Shown piece after piece: positions 10,928-20,394 of a DNA stretch of 64,000 nucleotides; within the stretch, counting starts at the first letter, position 1, and every line of letters starts with the position of its first letter. Under the pieces are notes generated by a model. The model did no database searches, was not told the origin of the DNA, and saw nothing but the letters and a program-made list of their open reading frames with translations. The stretch spans positions 14,963,371 through 15,027,370 of the forward strand of contig CM055114.1 in the NCBI GenBank assembly GCA_029204225.1. The letters run 5' to 3'. The position numbers and the translations under genes were made by a program. This DNA comes from Diphasiastrum complanatum (Eukaryota; Streptophyta; Lycopodiopsida; Lycopodiales; Lycopodiaceae).

Positions 10928-12301
10928 TCATTGGGAGTATAGCCCTATTTTAATGGCCAAATCCCTTTTCACAAAAACTATTTTATATGTTCCTTTGGCG
11001 TATGTATGGCCTCCTAAACAAACAAATAATGACTTGATGGCTATAATGATAGTGGTGGCATATGGATTAAAAGATACACGATATAAACAAATCTTATTAT
11101 TTTGAAAGTTTTTCAAATAATGAGATAGAGACACATCCTTTCTCCTGGTTGATACACCTCGGACGCCTCCATGTCTCCTACCAAAGGCATATATTTCAAT
11201 AGCATCTTGTAAAGGAGTCAAGAAAATAAATTTAGAATGATAGATAACAATGCAAACTCAAACTTCAACATAGTGTTTGAATAAAGAAAACTACACAATA
11301 TCAATACCAATATAGTATCCTTACCAAATCATAATCATCGTATTCAACAACGTTTGTTCTGCTAATGTCATGTCCTCCAATGGCCTCTACATTGTCCGAG
11401 GGGATATATTGAGTCCTTGGAGGATATTTTTTTTGGAATTCCAGAAATTCCTCCTCCATAGGCAAAGTTTTTTTTTTCCAATAGGCTTTCGATTTCAATT
11501 ATGGCCTCCAATACCTCATTGCCATCTTTATCATAGTCTATCTCACTTTCAAGATCATCATATGTGTAATCAATAATCTCAGAAAATTCAGATAAATGTT
11601 GTGCAAAAATTGAGAGGATTTCATCCTCTCTCATATTCAAAACATCTATATCTTTAAAAGAAATATAGCTGTCATTATTTAAAAAATATACGGCAACATT
11701 GAGTAGAGTTAATGTAATAATGGGAGATGCAAAAAAAAAAAATCAGAGAGGATTATAGAACGAGTGAGAGTTTTTTGATAATTTGAAGCCATAGATGGTT
11801 TAGCTTCAACCCCTATATCAGTATCTACTTCATCTACATCATCTGGAGCAGATGCAGATGTTTCAATCATGGGAACAACGAAAGATCCAACAAACTCATT
11901 ATCTGGAATTTCAATAGATATATAAAAGACAAATGCCATTCCTTTGATTAAGAGACAACATTTTCTGTTGTAGATATCACAATATATATTTCTCTTAAAA
12001 TGTTCATGCAGGTTAGCATACTTTCTATCATGTTTGTTCTTAGAGGCTGGTCGGGAATGTACAAGGTCCTGAAAATGAATGAAACAAAAACTATTTATAG
12101 TTTTAACAAGGAGTACTAATAATCTGAGAAAAAAATATCAAGAAGAGATGGTAAATTATAACGATTATGATAAACTAGCTTATCGATATAGAAAGGTGCA
12201 AAAAAAATACTTGAAAAATACTCTAAATTCTCTGATGAAATGTCACTAGCATTCAAAAAATCAAGAAGTTTGTTTTCTGAGGAATTTGAGGAACTAGCCA
12301 T
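10928..12301 (-). CDS. Unknown, apparently spliced gene (minus strand)
   Basis: Start ATG at 12301 (MASSSNSSENKLLDFLNAS) lies about 300 bases below a TATA-like CTATAAATA (12632-12640). After a possible intron (acceptor TTTTCAG ending near 12071) a 120-codon open stretch reads DLVHSRPASKNKHDRKYANL, then KGMAFVFYISIEIPDN and an acidic run DDVDEVDTDIG. A third stretch (about 11660-11330) is very acidic (DYTYDDLESEIDYDKDGNE) and needs a one-base shift in an A run near 11475; it ends at a good donor, TTG|GTAAGG. The last stretch (11221-10928) reads IYAFGRRHGGVRGVSTRRKD, then LYRVSFNPYATTII and GGHTYAKGTYK. I do not recognise the protein. Exon phases could not all be reconciled, so it may be a pseudogene. 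Confidence 0.4.
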
Positions 12302-12309
12302 ATTGAACC

Positions 12310-12510
12310 TGATATCAGGTCAATGCGCGTGAAGGATTTCGGTCGGGGACTATTGGACAAGGCGCGCGTTGATTGGATATTCCGTTGGAAAAGGCTGATA
12401 TCGCTTCAACGCGCGTGAATGATTTCGAAAGGAAAGTCTAGAACAAGACGCGCGCTAAAACGATATTCCGTAGGATGAGACTGATATCGCTTCAGCGCGC
12501 GACAATGAGA
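12310..12510. repeat. 86-bp tandem repeat (about 2.3 copies), with degenerate copies to 13711
   Basis: Units begin CTGATATC(A/G) at about 12309, 12395 and 12481. Each carries TTCAACGCGCGTGAA-type and, about 45 bases later, ACAAGRCGCGCG blocks, followed by GATATTCCGT. Single degenerate copies of the first block (GATATCGGTTCAGCGCG-like) recur on the plus strand near 12938, 13156, 13590 and 13688. The array lies in the predicted leader of the minus-strand gene that starts at 12301. The CG-rich palindromic cores stand out from the AT-rich surroundings. Confidence 0.75.
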
Positions 12511-12631
12511 AACTAGAGGTTTGTAAAATGAAGACACGCATCCATATGATATTGTGAGAGAAAGCCAGAGAAAAAAATGACAAAGGAGTTATAAAAAAAG
12601 ATCTCAGAATCTCAATAAGACTGGTGGTGCT

Positions 12632-12640
12632 CATATTTAT
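12632..12640 (-). promoter_or_regulatory. TATA box candidate for the unknown minus-strand gene
   Basis: The minus strand reads GCTATAAATATGAGC here. Transcription would start near 12600, giving a leader of roughly 300 bases that contains the 86-bp repeats before the ATG at 12301. The call rests on motif quality and position only. Confidence 0.4.
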
Positions 12641-13022
12641 AGCTCTTTATTGTTTATCACAGCCATACATTTGTCAAGACATCAATTGAATCATGTGGCC
12701 TATATTTATCCACCAATCAGAGAGATACAACATTGTACTTGCACCTCAATACCATAAAAAGTCTATCATTAGCTTGGTTCAATATTTATTACCAATATTT
12801 ATTCGTCGTAAGCTGTGCATCGGGATAAAAAAACATTCACGAGGGTCATAATTACGGACGCTTGCCCTCATCATAATTAAGCACAAACAAGATAACCAAA
12901 AAAAGTTGCGCAATGTTTTAGAACAGATTCAAAGTGCCGATATCGATTAAGGGCGCTTTGCTAACTACATTGGGAGGCGCTCCAACAAGGACGTGCGCTG
13001 AATCAATATTGCACGACATTAC

Positions 13023-13103
13023 GAATAATCAAAGCTTGCTTCGGTAGATTTTTCATACAGACCAAAGCCACAAAGACTCTACCGAAGCAAGCTTTGATCA
13101 TTC
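13023..13103. repeat. Hairpin with 26-bp stem and 29-base loop
   Basis: Left arm 13023-13048 and right arm 13078-13103 are reverse complements with one mismatch; the stem includes ATCAAAGCTTGCTTCGGTAG. It lies midway between the divergent unknown gene and the histone-like pseudogene. It could be a small transposon remnant, a miRNA-like foldback or a cis element; nothing in the sequence decides. Confidence 0.7.
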
Positions 13104-13766
13104 ACAGTGTCGTCCAATAATTTCATTGGGGGACACTTCAACTAGGGCAATTCTAATATCGGTTCAGCGCGCCTGAGAGAAGAACGATCATTTCTTATTT
13201 TGATGGCGCACATCGATTCGCTATTGGACCTGAACAAGGGTGTCGAAATCTTGAAGATAAGATATAAATATTCGTCTGATGTTTATTGCCTATCCTATCA
13301 CAAAATCAATTGTAGTCTGGGTCTCTTAAATGTTGTTTATTTATTGTACTAGTCCCATACTAGTCGATGATTACTTTCATAATTAGCCTTATCAATCAAT
13401 CATTTGTCATTTATTAATGATTTGATTTTTGATATTATAGAAGATTTCAAATTTATTAATCTTCGTAAACTGTGTTTCAATATTTGCAGCCACCACACAA
13501 CAATCATTTTGGATTTTGACAGTATATAATCAACTACACGATGCCTAAAAAATCTTGCTTTCAATTTCAAATCATCTCTATGCAAATGCGGTATCGGTTC
13601 AGTGCACCCGAGGGAACTGCTAAGTTTATCTTCCAGACTCTCGCACACCCATCCGCTATCGATAGCTCTTAAGAGAATATTCTTTTTGATATCGGTTTGG
13701 CGTGCTTGACCTGCATTCTAATTCTGGGACCTCTATATGCACACATTGATCCGATATTGGGTTCTA

Positions 13767-14379
13767 ATGGCCTGCTCGAAGCAAACTGCACGTATCCATC
13801 CCGGAGGTATCCCAATTCAAGGAGGCCAGGGAAATCCACCACCGCCTCATCCAACCACCACGTCCTCCTAGGCCAAGGGACAGACCACTAGACCCGCCAT
13901 GGCTGAAGGATTTTCGGAAGCTTCAGAAGACCAATAATCTTTTGATTCCGAAAGCTCACATATAGAGATTTATCAGACAGGTAACGAGAAGTCTCTCTAT
14001 AGATGTGAGATGGACAGTAACGACAATTGAAGCTCTGCACACTGCATATGAAATTTTTCAAGTAAATTTTTTTTCAGATACTGTTGTTGCAGCTGTCCAT
14101 GCCAAGAGTGTGACCAGCATGTTGAAGGATTTCAACATTGTGTTCAAGCTACGAGACACGTATGATAAATTTGCTGAGTACTTCAGACCAGCTCTATCCT
14201 CTCCTCCAAAACAAGCTCCAGAAAAAAATAAAAAAAATAAAAAAAGAGGAAGCAATCTCAACCTACTCGACTTGTATTTCGAGCTCAGAGCGAGAGTGTT
14301 TCAAAAAAGAGGAGGTCTCTTCAATGTCTTAGTAAAGCCAGAGATTTTTCAAAGCCATCTCCTTTGCATGATAGTCTAA
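13767..14379 (+). pseudogene. Centromeric histone H3 (CENH3)-like pseudogene
   Basis: ATG at 13767 opens MACSKQTARIHPGG, close to the H3 tail MARTKQTARKSTGG. After a frameshift in the tail (by about 13870) the core reads LKDFRKLQKTNNLLIPKAHI (13903-13962), an in-frame TAG at 13963, then RFIRQVTRSLSIDVRWTVT, IEALHTAYEIFQVNFFSD and AVHAKSVTSMLKDFNIVF (to about 14145). Alpha-N, alpha-1, alpha-2 and alpha-3 of the histone fold are all present and equal in length to H3. NLLIP, RWT, FFSD and KDF are typical of CENH3, whereas canonical H3 has ELLIRK, RFQ, FEDT and KDI. No introns interrupt it, unlike plant CENH3 genes, so a processed copy is plausible. The normal stop is lost: reading continues about 75 residues, Lys/Asn-rich. 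CENH3 marks centromeric nucleosomes; this copy is broken. Confidence 0.75.
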
Positions 14380-14557
14380 CAACTAGACAATTCTCAAATT
14401 TTGCTTGCACATGGACCAGTCAAAACACTCAAATTTGCAATCTATGTAACTTAGCTCATTAGAATTGAAAAAAAAAAGTCTTTATAATAATGCTATAATT
14501 CGGTGCCAGGGGCAGCCCGCAAGCATGACATGTTATGCATCGTATAATCTGCAATTA

Positions 14558-14926
14558 TCATTTAAAATAGCATAATTTTTTAACCGTGGCTCTGATTGAG
14601 ACAAAAATTATACCATTGGAAAGCGCTCAACGAGAGATTTCCAATGGTATCTAGATAATCTACTTCCGAGCTACCGTTCAAAAGTTATGGCCAGTCAAAG
14701 TTTCAGACCAAAAAAAAAAAGTTCACATACTCTATCCGTGCACAAGAGAGATATGTGAACTTTTTTTTTTTGGGTCTGAAACTTTGACTGGCCATAACTT
14801 TTGAACGGTAGCTCGAAAGTAGATCATCTAGGGATACCGTTGGAAATCTCTCGTTGAGCGCTTTCCAATGGTATAATTTTCGTCTCAATCGGAGCTACAG
14901 TTAAAAAGTTATGCTATTTTGAATGA
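14558..14926. mobile_element. 369-bp foldback (near-perfect inverted repeat)
   Basis: The arms run from about 14558 to about 14735 and about 14755 to 14926 and match almost throughout, with a short spacer around TCTATCCGTGCACAAG. The arms start with TCATT(T/C)AAAATAGCAT and contain CCATTGGAAAGCGCTCAACG and CATAACTTTTGAACGGTAGC. No matching target duplication was seen. It resembles a foldback MITE or an inverted duplication. Sequence 14380-14557 before it and 14927-15090 after it shows nothing recognisable. Confidence 0.8.
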
Positions 14927-15092
14927 ACTACAAACGGTAATGTACATAGAATGGTTAAGCATCGAAACTAGTGCGGGCATAAATGAAAAAGAATTTGGGC
15001 AGAAAATGAATTTATTTTGGTAATTTACATTAATAAACTTTGTCAATCTATGTGGCATTTCTTAAAGGGTCTTTTTTGGATTCAGAATTTCT

Positions 15093-15543
15093 CTAGTGTG
15101 AACTGTTGCCATTCAACGAATTTTGATGGATACAAATCTGCAAAACCAACAAAAATATTGTGAGAAAATTTGATATAAAGAAATTGCTAATACTAAAGAC
15201 ATTTAATTTGAATATGCGCATACTAATTATATACTTACAATTGTATTTCCTTCTATTATTTGGACTCAAATCTTGAATGTTGAGCTCTTTGTGAAGATAA
15301 GCATGCTGAACTAAAACTTCCATGATAGATTGACAAGTCGGTGATACTTGCCTTACCAAGAGCTTCTATATATGTTATTCGATCTTTTTCTTTTCTTGAA
15401 AGTGCCTTTTGAGGATGGATGCATCAAGATCCATTGATATTTACGATATATTCTTGGTATCCATTGATCCTCTGCATTTTTTTCATTGCAAATATTGATT
15501 GCATCAATGGTTTTTCTTGGTCTCTGATTTTGTGTAGCCATTA
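15093..15543 (-). CDS. Small unknown frame(s), possibly two exons
   Basis: The minus strand from ATG 15543 reads MATQNQRPRKTIDAINICNE, then QWIPRIYRKYQWILMHPSSK and a basic KKRKRSNN end. It then meets a strong donor-like TTG|GTAAGG at about 15355. An acceptor-like TTTTAGTTCAG precedes HAYLHKELNIQDLSPNNRRK (about 15305-15240), which ends at another donor-like TT|GTAAGT. The two do not join in one frame without an adjustment, so this may be a gene fragment. No domain was recognised. The style (short exons, AT-rich introns, minus strand) resembles the unknown gene at 10928-12301. Confidence 0.3.
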
Positions 15544-15559
15544 GTCCAAAATATGTGTA

Positions 15560-15690
15560 CACAAGCTTAGAACGGAGAGAATGAAGAGAATGAGAAGTAA
15601 ACCTATGAATGACAATCCAAAATATGTCTATGGAAGCTAAGAACAGAGAGAATGAAGAGAATGAGAGGTATACCTAAGAATGACAAGAAG
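15560..15690. repeat. Imperfect tandem duplication (about 75 bp, 1.7 copies)
   Basis: The stretch with AGAGAATGAAGAGAATGAGA, then a CCTA(T/A)GAATGACA block occurs at about 15573-15620 and again at about 15648-15690. From 15690 to 16720 there is no recognisable gene. One 70-codon frame (15732-15944) has no known motif, and 16430-16520 contains a CCATAACTTTTGCTAAAGG block similar in style to other copies at 14.8, 23.8 and 24.0 kb. Confidence 0.5.
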
Positions 15691-16721
15691 TTCCTTAACT
15701 ACAAGGATTAGTTAACTACGGTTTATGACTATTGATGTCAAATCAATCTCGAGTGTACAAAGACGGGCAACAAAAGAGTATTCGGGCAGTAACTGTGGTC
15801 CAATCACAATCATTTGTTCTGCCTGGCGGGATATTTGAAAATCACGAAAATTTGGCCGGAAAAGGCAAAAACAATTTCCGTCTGTCAACCACTGTTACAG
15901 TTTGTCACAGATGGACACCATTGATTGGGACACATAAGCGTTGAAAGCGTGCGAAGTCAAAAAAAGCATCTTGACAAAGGGCCCATTTTGAGTTCTAATA
16001 TCCCCTAATGAATTCTGTTTGATAAAAAACCAAAGAATTTGAACAAAATAAAAACATCCACAGTTCTTTCAAAATTTTATGTAACTGAGATTTTTAAATT
16101 CCGTTCGATATGGCCAAAATTGTGAAAATTGATTTAAAGCATCGACTTGGCAGTTTCACAGTTACCATCCCATTTCGAAAGGATTTTGAAACATCTGGCA
16201 TGCATCAACATGACATGCTGATTTCCAAAAAATTAAAAAAATTAACGTAAAATACCTAGTAACTGGAAAATTTGCTTTCGACTAGCTTTTCATAAAACTA
16301 TATTCAAGCATGAAATTACTTTGATCAACCTACTGTACCACCTTGTATCATGCATCCAAACATGCATAGATTTTCATCCAAACATTTTCAACACTGAAAA
16401 AATACTCATGCTTCACATGCATGCATGCAATCAGACAAATTTTACTCTAAAAATTGCCAAACTTTCGATGACCATAACTTTTGCTAAAGGACTCCGATTT
16501 GGTCACTATAAAGCACAATACAGAGGGAGATGAGGTTTCAAGACATTTGTTATGTCACTCTGCCACCTAGGCTTCACACGTGTGATCTGTAACAGCTTGA
16601 AATTGCAATAGGATGCCTCACTTTTTCTAGGTGGTATTGTCAATATGCATCCAATCAAAGGTTACAAGCACTCTTCTAAGGTTCATTAGAGAGGCATAGA
16701 GTCTTCCATCAGGTCCAACAA

Positions 16722-16853
16722 GCAAGCAGTCTATCAGACTATTTTGCATTTAGCAGCTGATTAGAACGGGAGAGATGTTCCGCAATATTTCTGCTCTCTT
16801 CTTCATTCGTGTTCTTCCTATCTCCCTTGCCCCATCAAATTGGTATCAGAGCC
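16722..16853 (+). repeat. Truncated 5' LTR and primer-binding site of the 16.7-kb copia element
   Basis: Bases 16722-16837 match the inner part of the 158-bp LTR at 8374-8531 (reverse orientation) and end CTTGCCCCATCA. TGGTATCAGAGCC at 16841-16853 is the standard plant copia site complementary to the initiator methionine tRNA. The LTR start is missing: sequence left of 16722 no longer matches. Confidence 0.8.
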
Positions 16854-16880
16854 ATGTTCAAATAAACTAAAAGATTAAGT

Positions 16881-18440
16881 TTGTCCTATTTGTATACTGT
16901 TATCATGTCTCATGTCGGTAGCTCTTCGTCTTCATCACTCAGTGAAGCTAGAATCATTGACAAGTTCAATGGTTCTAACTTCTACATTTGGAAGTTGAAA
17001 CTTAGAATGCTGTTGATAAACAGAGATCTTTGGGATGTAGTAGAAGGTGCAGACCTGAAACCAGAGGATGGTGATCAAGCAAAGGCCTAGAGGATCAAAG
17101 ATCAAAAGGCCTTAGCATGTATCACACTCAATCTGGCCGACTCCCAAATATCTCACATTACCACGTGCAAAACCTCAAAGGAAGCACTAGACTTGTTATC
17201 AAGTCTCTATGAGACTCATGATATAACTACAAGATTACATCTTTGAAGGAAGTTCTTTACCCTTAGCATGTATGATTCTACTGCCATCACTTCTCACATC
17301 AACAACTTCAAGTCCCTATTAGATCAGTTATCAGCTGTAGGATGTTCTATTCAAGATGATGATGTCGTCATGACCTTGCTTTCTTCTCTTCCAAAGTCCT
17401 ATGAGCACTTTGTGGTGATGATCTCCACACAACCGGACCTCACTCTATAACAGCAAAAATTGTGATAGCTGGTACCTGGACAGCGGCGCTACCCAACACA
17501 TGACCTCTTGGGGGAATGGTTTACCAAGTATGCAGCTTACAATAGAGATCAGTTCATCTACCTCGGAGATTCAAGCACCATACACATGAAAGGCAAAATA
17601 ACAGTGAAGATCACCTTCAACAACGATCTATCTATTTGTGTTTCTAACGTCCTTCATGTTCCTCAGTTATCAAAGAACCTGTTATCAGTCTCTAAGATAA
17701 CTAATGAGGGCTACACTGTTACCTTCTCATCTGAGCAATGTATAATATTCGAGGAAGAACTACTATGACTACATGCACTAGAGTCGGAAATCTTTACGTA
17801 CTCTCTAATTTAGTTGCATTAGCTAGTATCTCTAATGAAAATGTAAATGATTGGCATAGTCGATTTGGACACGTGAATACAAGATCACTTTCTTATATGC
17901 GTTGTAATAATTTAGTTGATGGACTAAATTTTCCTTCTTCATTAGATACAAAATCTTTCTTTTGTGAATCATGCATCTATGGGAAGCACTCTAGAAGCAA
18001 GTTTCCAAAATCACATTCCATCAAAACAAAGCATGTATTAGATCTTGTACATAGTGATCTCTGTGGTCCAATGCCAACCCCGTCATTAGGAGATGCAATC
18101 TATTTTATCACTTTAATAGATGACTATTCTAGATGGTCTACAGTCATGTTCATTAAGCACAAATATGAAGCCTTTGAATGCTTCAAGAAATTCAAGGCCA
18201 TGGCTGAGACACAAACGTCTACAAAAGTGAAGGCACTCCGAACTGATGGTGGCGGCAAATACATTTTTAATGAGATGTCTGACTACATGGCTGAACATGG
18301 TATTAGAAGACAGTTCACCACTTCCTATTCACCTCAATAGAACGGGATTGCAGAAAGGAAGAATCGAACCCTTCTCAACTCAGCTAGATCCATGCTACAT
18401 CAAGCACACTTACTTGCGAAGTTCTGGGCAGAAGCTATTG
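16881..18440 (+). pseudogene. Ty1/copia gag, protease and integrase (5' part of element)
   Basis: Gag starts MSHVGSSSSSSLSEARIIDK (ATG at 16905) and continues IWKLKLRMLLINRDLWDVV, a stop at about 17088, then SLYETHDITTRLHL, LDQLSAVGCSIQDDDVVMTL and SYEHFVVMISTQPDLTL. The RNA-binding zinc knuckle is gone: about 20 bases later comes the protease WYLDSGATQHMT (about 17474-17508), then LHVPQLSKNLLSVSKIT. Integrase shows the HHCC finger (WHSRFGHVN ... CESCIYGKH), the catalytic residues in LVHSDLCGPM and ALRTDGGGKY, and the Glu in GIAERKNRTLL, reached after a stop at about 18338. The copy breaks off after LLAKFWAEAIATG near 18440; RT, RNase H and the 3' LTR are missing. Confidence 0.92.
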
Positions 18441-18599
18441 CCACAGGCTGACTTAAAGAAGTTAAATAGTTCTTTTTCACCAAACATGATCTGCAACAAA
18501 CATATAAAACTCAAATTATGTTTAATAAATAGATAATGCATATTATCAAATGAAAATGAAACTTGTATGACCAATACAAATCAAATAAACTGTTTATGA

Positions 18600-19235
18600 T
18601 AAAACATACTTAAATGTTCGAATTCTTTTTTTTTTTTTATTTCTGCTATGTGTAGATAAGTCATCAATGTTCTTCATCGGTACTCTCTTTCTTTTACTTT
18701 TCGTCATTGCCTTTTTGATAACTTTTAAATCAACAACAAATTTTAAACTATCGGATCGCAACTTCTTCATGGATTCTAACATTTCTTGGTTTGATCCTTG
18801 AAGAGTAGTGACTGTAGCATTCACAACTCTGATATAGCATGCTTGAGTGCATTGTTTTCAACACTAGGGTGTTTCACATAATGAAGCAATTGTTGATTTA
18901 CACATTGCAATTGTTGATTAGCAAATTGCAATTGCTGATTAAGAGAAGATATGCTATGCATTCCAATCACGCAACCTTTGACAATATCCAATTAATCCAC
19001 TATTTCCTTCACATACAAATCTGAGAAGATGAGTTATGGACTTAAAATTTGGACACAAATTGGTAGCTGGATCATTAGAATAAATTGTTTCATCCACCCA
19101 CAAATCTATATTCTTATGATTATTCCTTCTCAATCCTCTAACTATTGCAGCAACATTCTCTACAACTTTCAATTTTTTTTAAATAATTGGAGTGCATTCC
19201 ATAGGAAGTGCAACATGCAAATGGAACATTGCCAT
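18600..19235 (-). pseudogene. Unknown degenerate coding stretch with NQQLQ repeats
   Basis: On the minus strand a frame reads MKVVENVAAIVRGLRRNNHK, then IDLWVDETIYSNDPATNLCP and NFKSITHLLRFVCEGNSGLI (19172-18955). In another frame a 21-base unit repeated three times gives NQQLQFA NQQLQCV NQQLLHY (about 18945-18880), followed by HPSVENNALKHAISEL. After a one-base shift comes VNATVTTLQGSNQEMLESMK, then a Lys/Arg-rich end (MTKSKRKRVPMKN). Together this looks like one protein with a coiled-coil middle and basic tail, broken by frameshifts. No family was recognised; a transposon-encoded protein is possible. Bases 18440-18600 hold nothing recognised. Confidence 0.4.
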
Positions 19236-19829
19236 TGTTGAAAGCTACAATCCGTAAATGCTTCAAACTACAATAAGTCAAACTGAATAGATCTAGCATA
19301 CCTTACTTTTGTAATGTCTATGTCGCACTGAAAAATCGTCCTGCCTCATATTTCATTGTAAGCATACAAAGATTTCAAAAGTGCTCATCGTACTCCCACT
19401 TCAGTTTTTGTTTCTCCCGCTTCAGTTTTTGCAGTGAGCACACCAAGATTTATAGTCTCGCAATTATTAGTTACACCATGTCATTCTAGACTTGGCCAGA
19501 AATGTAATTAATAACCTTGTGAGGGCCCATGTGCTCTGCATGGTGATTGACAACTTTTGTACAAAAATCAAAGATCAAATGCTTTTGATAGGATTGGAGG
19601 AATCCTAGAGAAAATATTCTCTAGATTTTGGAGATTATATAACCTATTCAAACTCGTCATATTCCTCAATCAGTTTTTCTGTTTCCAAGAGTTAGGATCT
19701 TCTCCTCTCTTGCATTCAGTCACCATGGCTTGGGGGTGAAGCGGTTAGGATTTGACCCGTTTCTTGTTGGTTGAGTGGCTTGGCTCCACAAGTGTCCTTT
19801 TGGTCGCATGCAGCAGGATCTAACTAGAT

Positions 19830-20160
19830 CTTCACTTGGCGATCATTACAAGAATCCCTAGTACCTTCGCAATTGAATAGAAACTTTTGGACACAATAGG
19901 GATCTTATGTGGGATAGGATTTTCGACAAAGAGCATTTGGTAGCAATAATATTCCTCAAAATATTTTGGCAATGATATCAATGACCTTAATGTAGAAGAA
20001 ATCTTTAATAAGTCTATATGTAAGAGTACTGTAATACCACCTTGACGATAGAATATATTCATGCAGTCATATTCAGCTTCAGAATAGTACCTCAAGTTGA
20101 CAATACTTTGAGTTTAGCCTGTTTGATCATGAAAACCCCCTGTCTGGATATTGTGCCCAC
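19830..20160 (-). pseudogene. Copia RNase H fragment, heavily decayed
   Basis: The minus strand reads SEAEYDCMNIFYRQGG, then HIDLLKISSTLRSL. This matches the copia RNase H pattern STxEAEYxAMxxAxxE followed by the segment before CDNQSA. Further downstream similarity is scattered over frames. Only the region around 20085-19985 is convincing. The stretch 19240-19830 before it is without recognisable features. Confidence 0.45.
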
Positions 20161-20394
20161 CTCAACTTGAATGGATTGAAGAAGCTACTGCTTAGAAGCC
20201 AAACTCCCAAAGTATATTGCAAGTCCATCATTAGGCAAAAATCATGAACTGATACGGTGCATGTAAGACGAAATCATCCCTAGTTGTCACAACTGATTCG
20301 ATTAGCATGGGTCTTACATTGCTATAACACACTTGGTCAATCCACGAAGATTTTGTCTTTTATTGAGAATTGGAGGTTGGGGGTCAATTGATAT

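Noticed and set aside
12930-13110. Geminivirus-type origin (iterons plus stem-loop between divergent genes)
   Set aside because: The loop lacks the TAATATTAC nonanucleotide, and no replication-initiator motifs were seen in the neighbouring frames; only the layout is similar.
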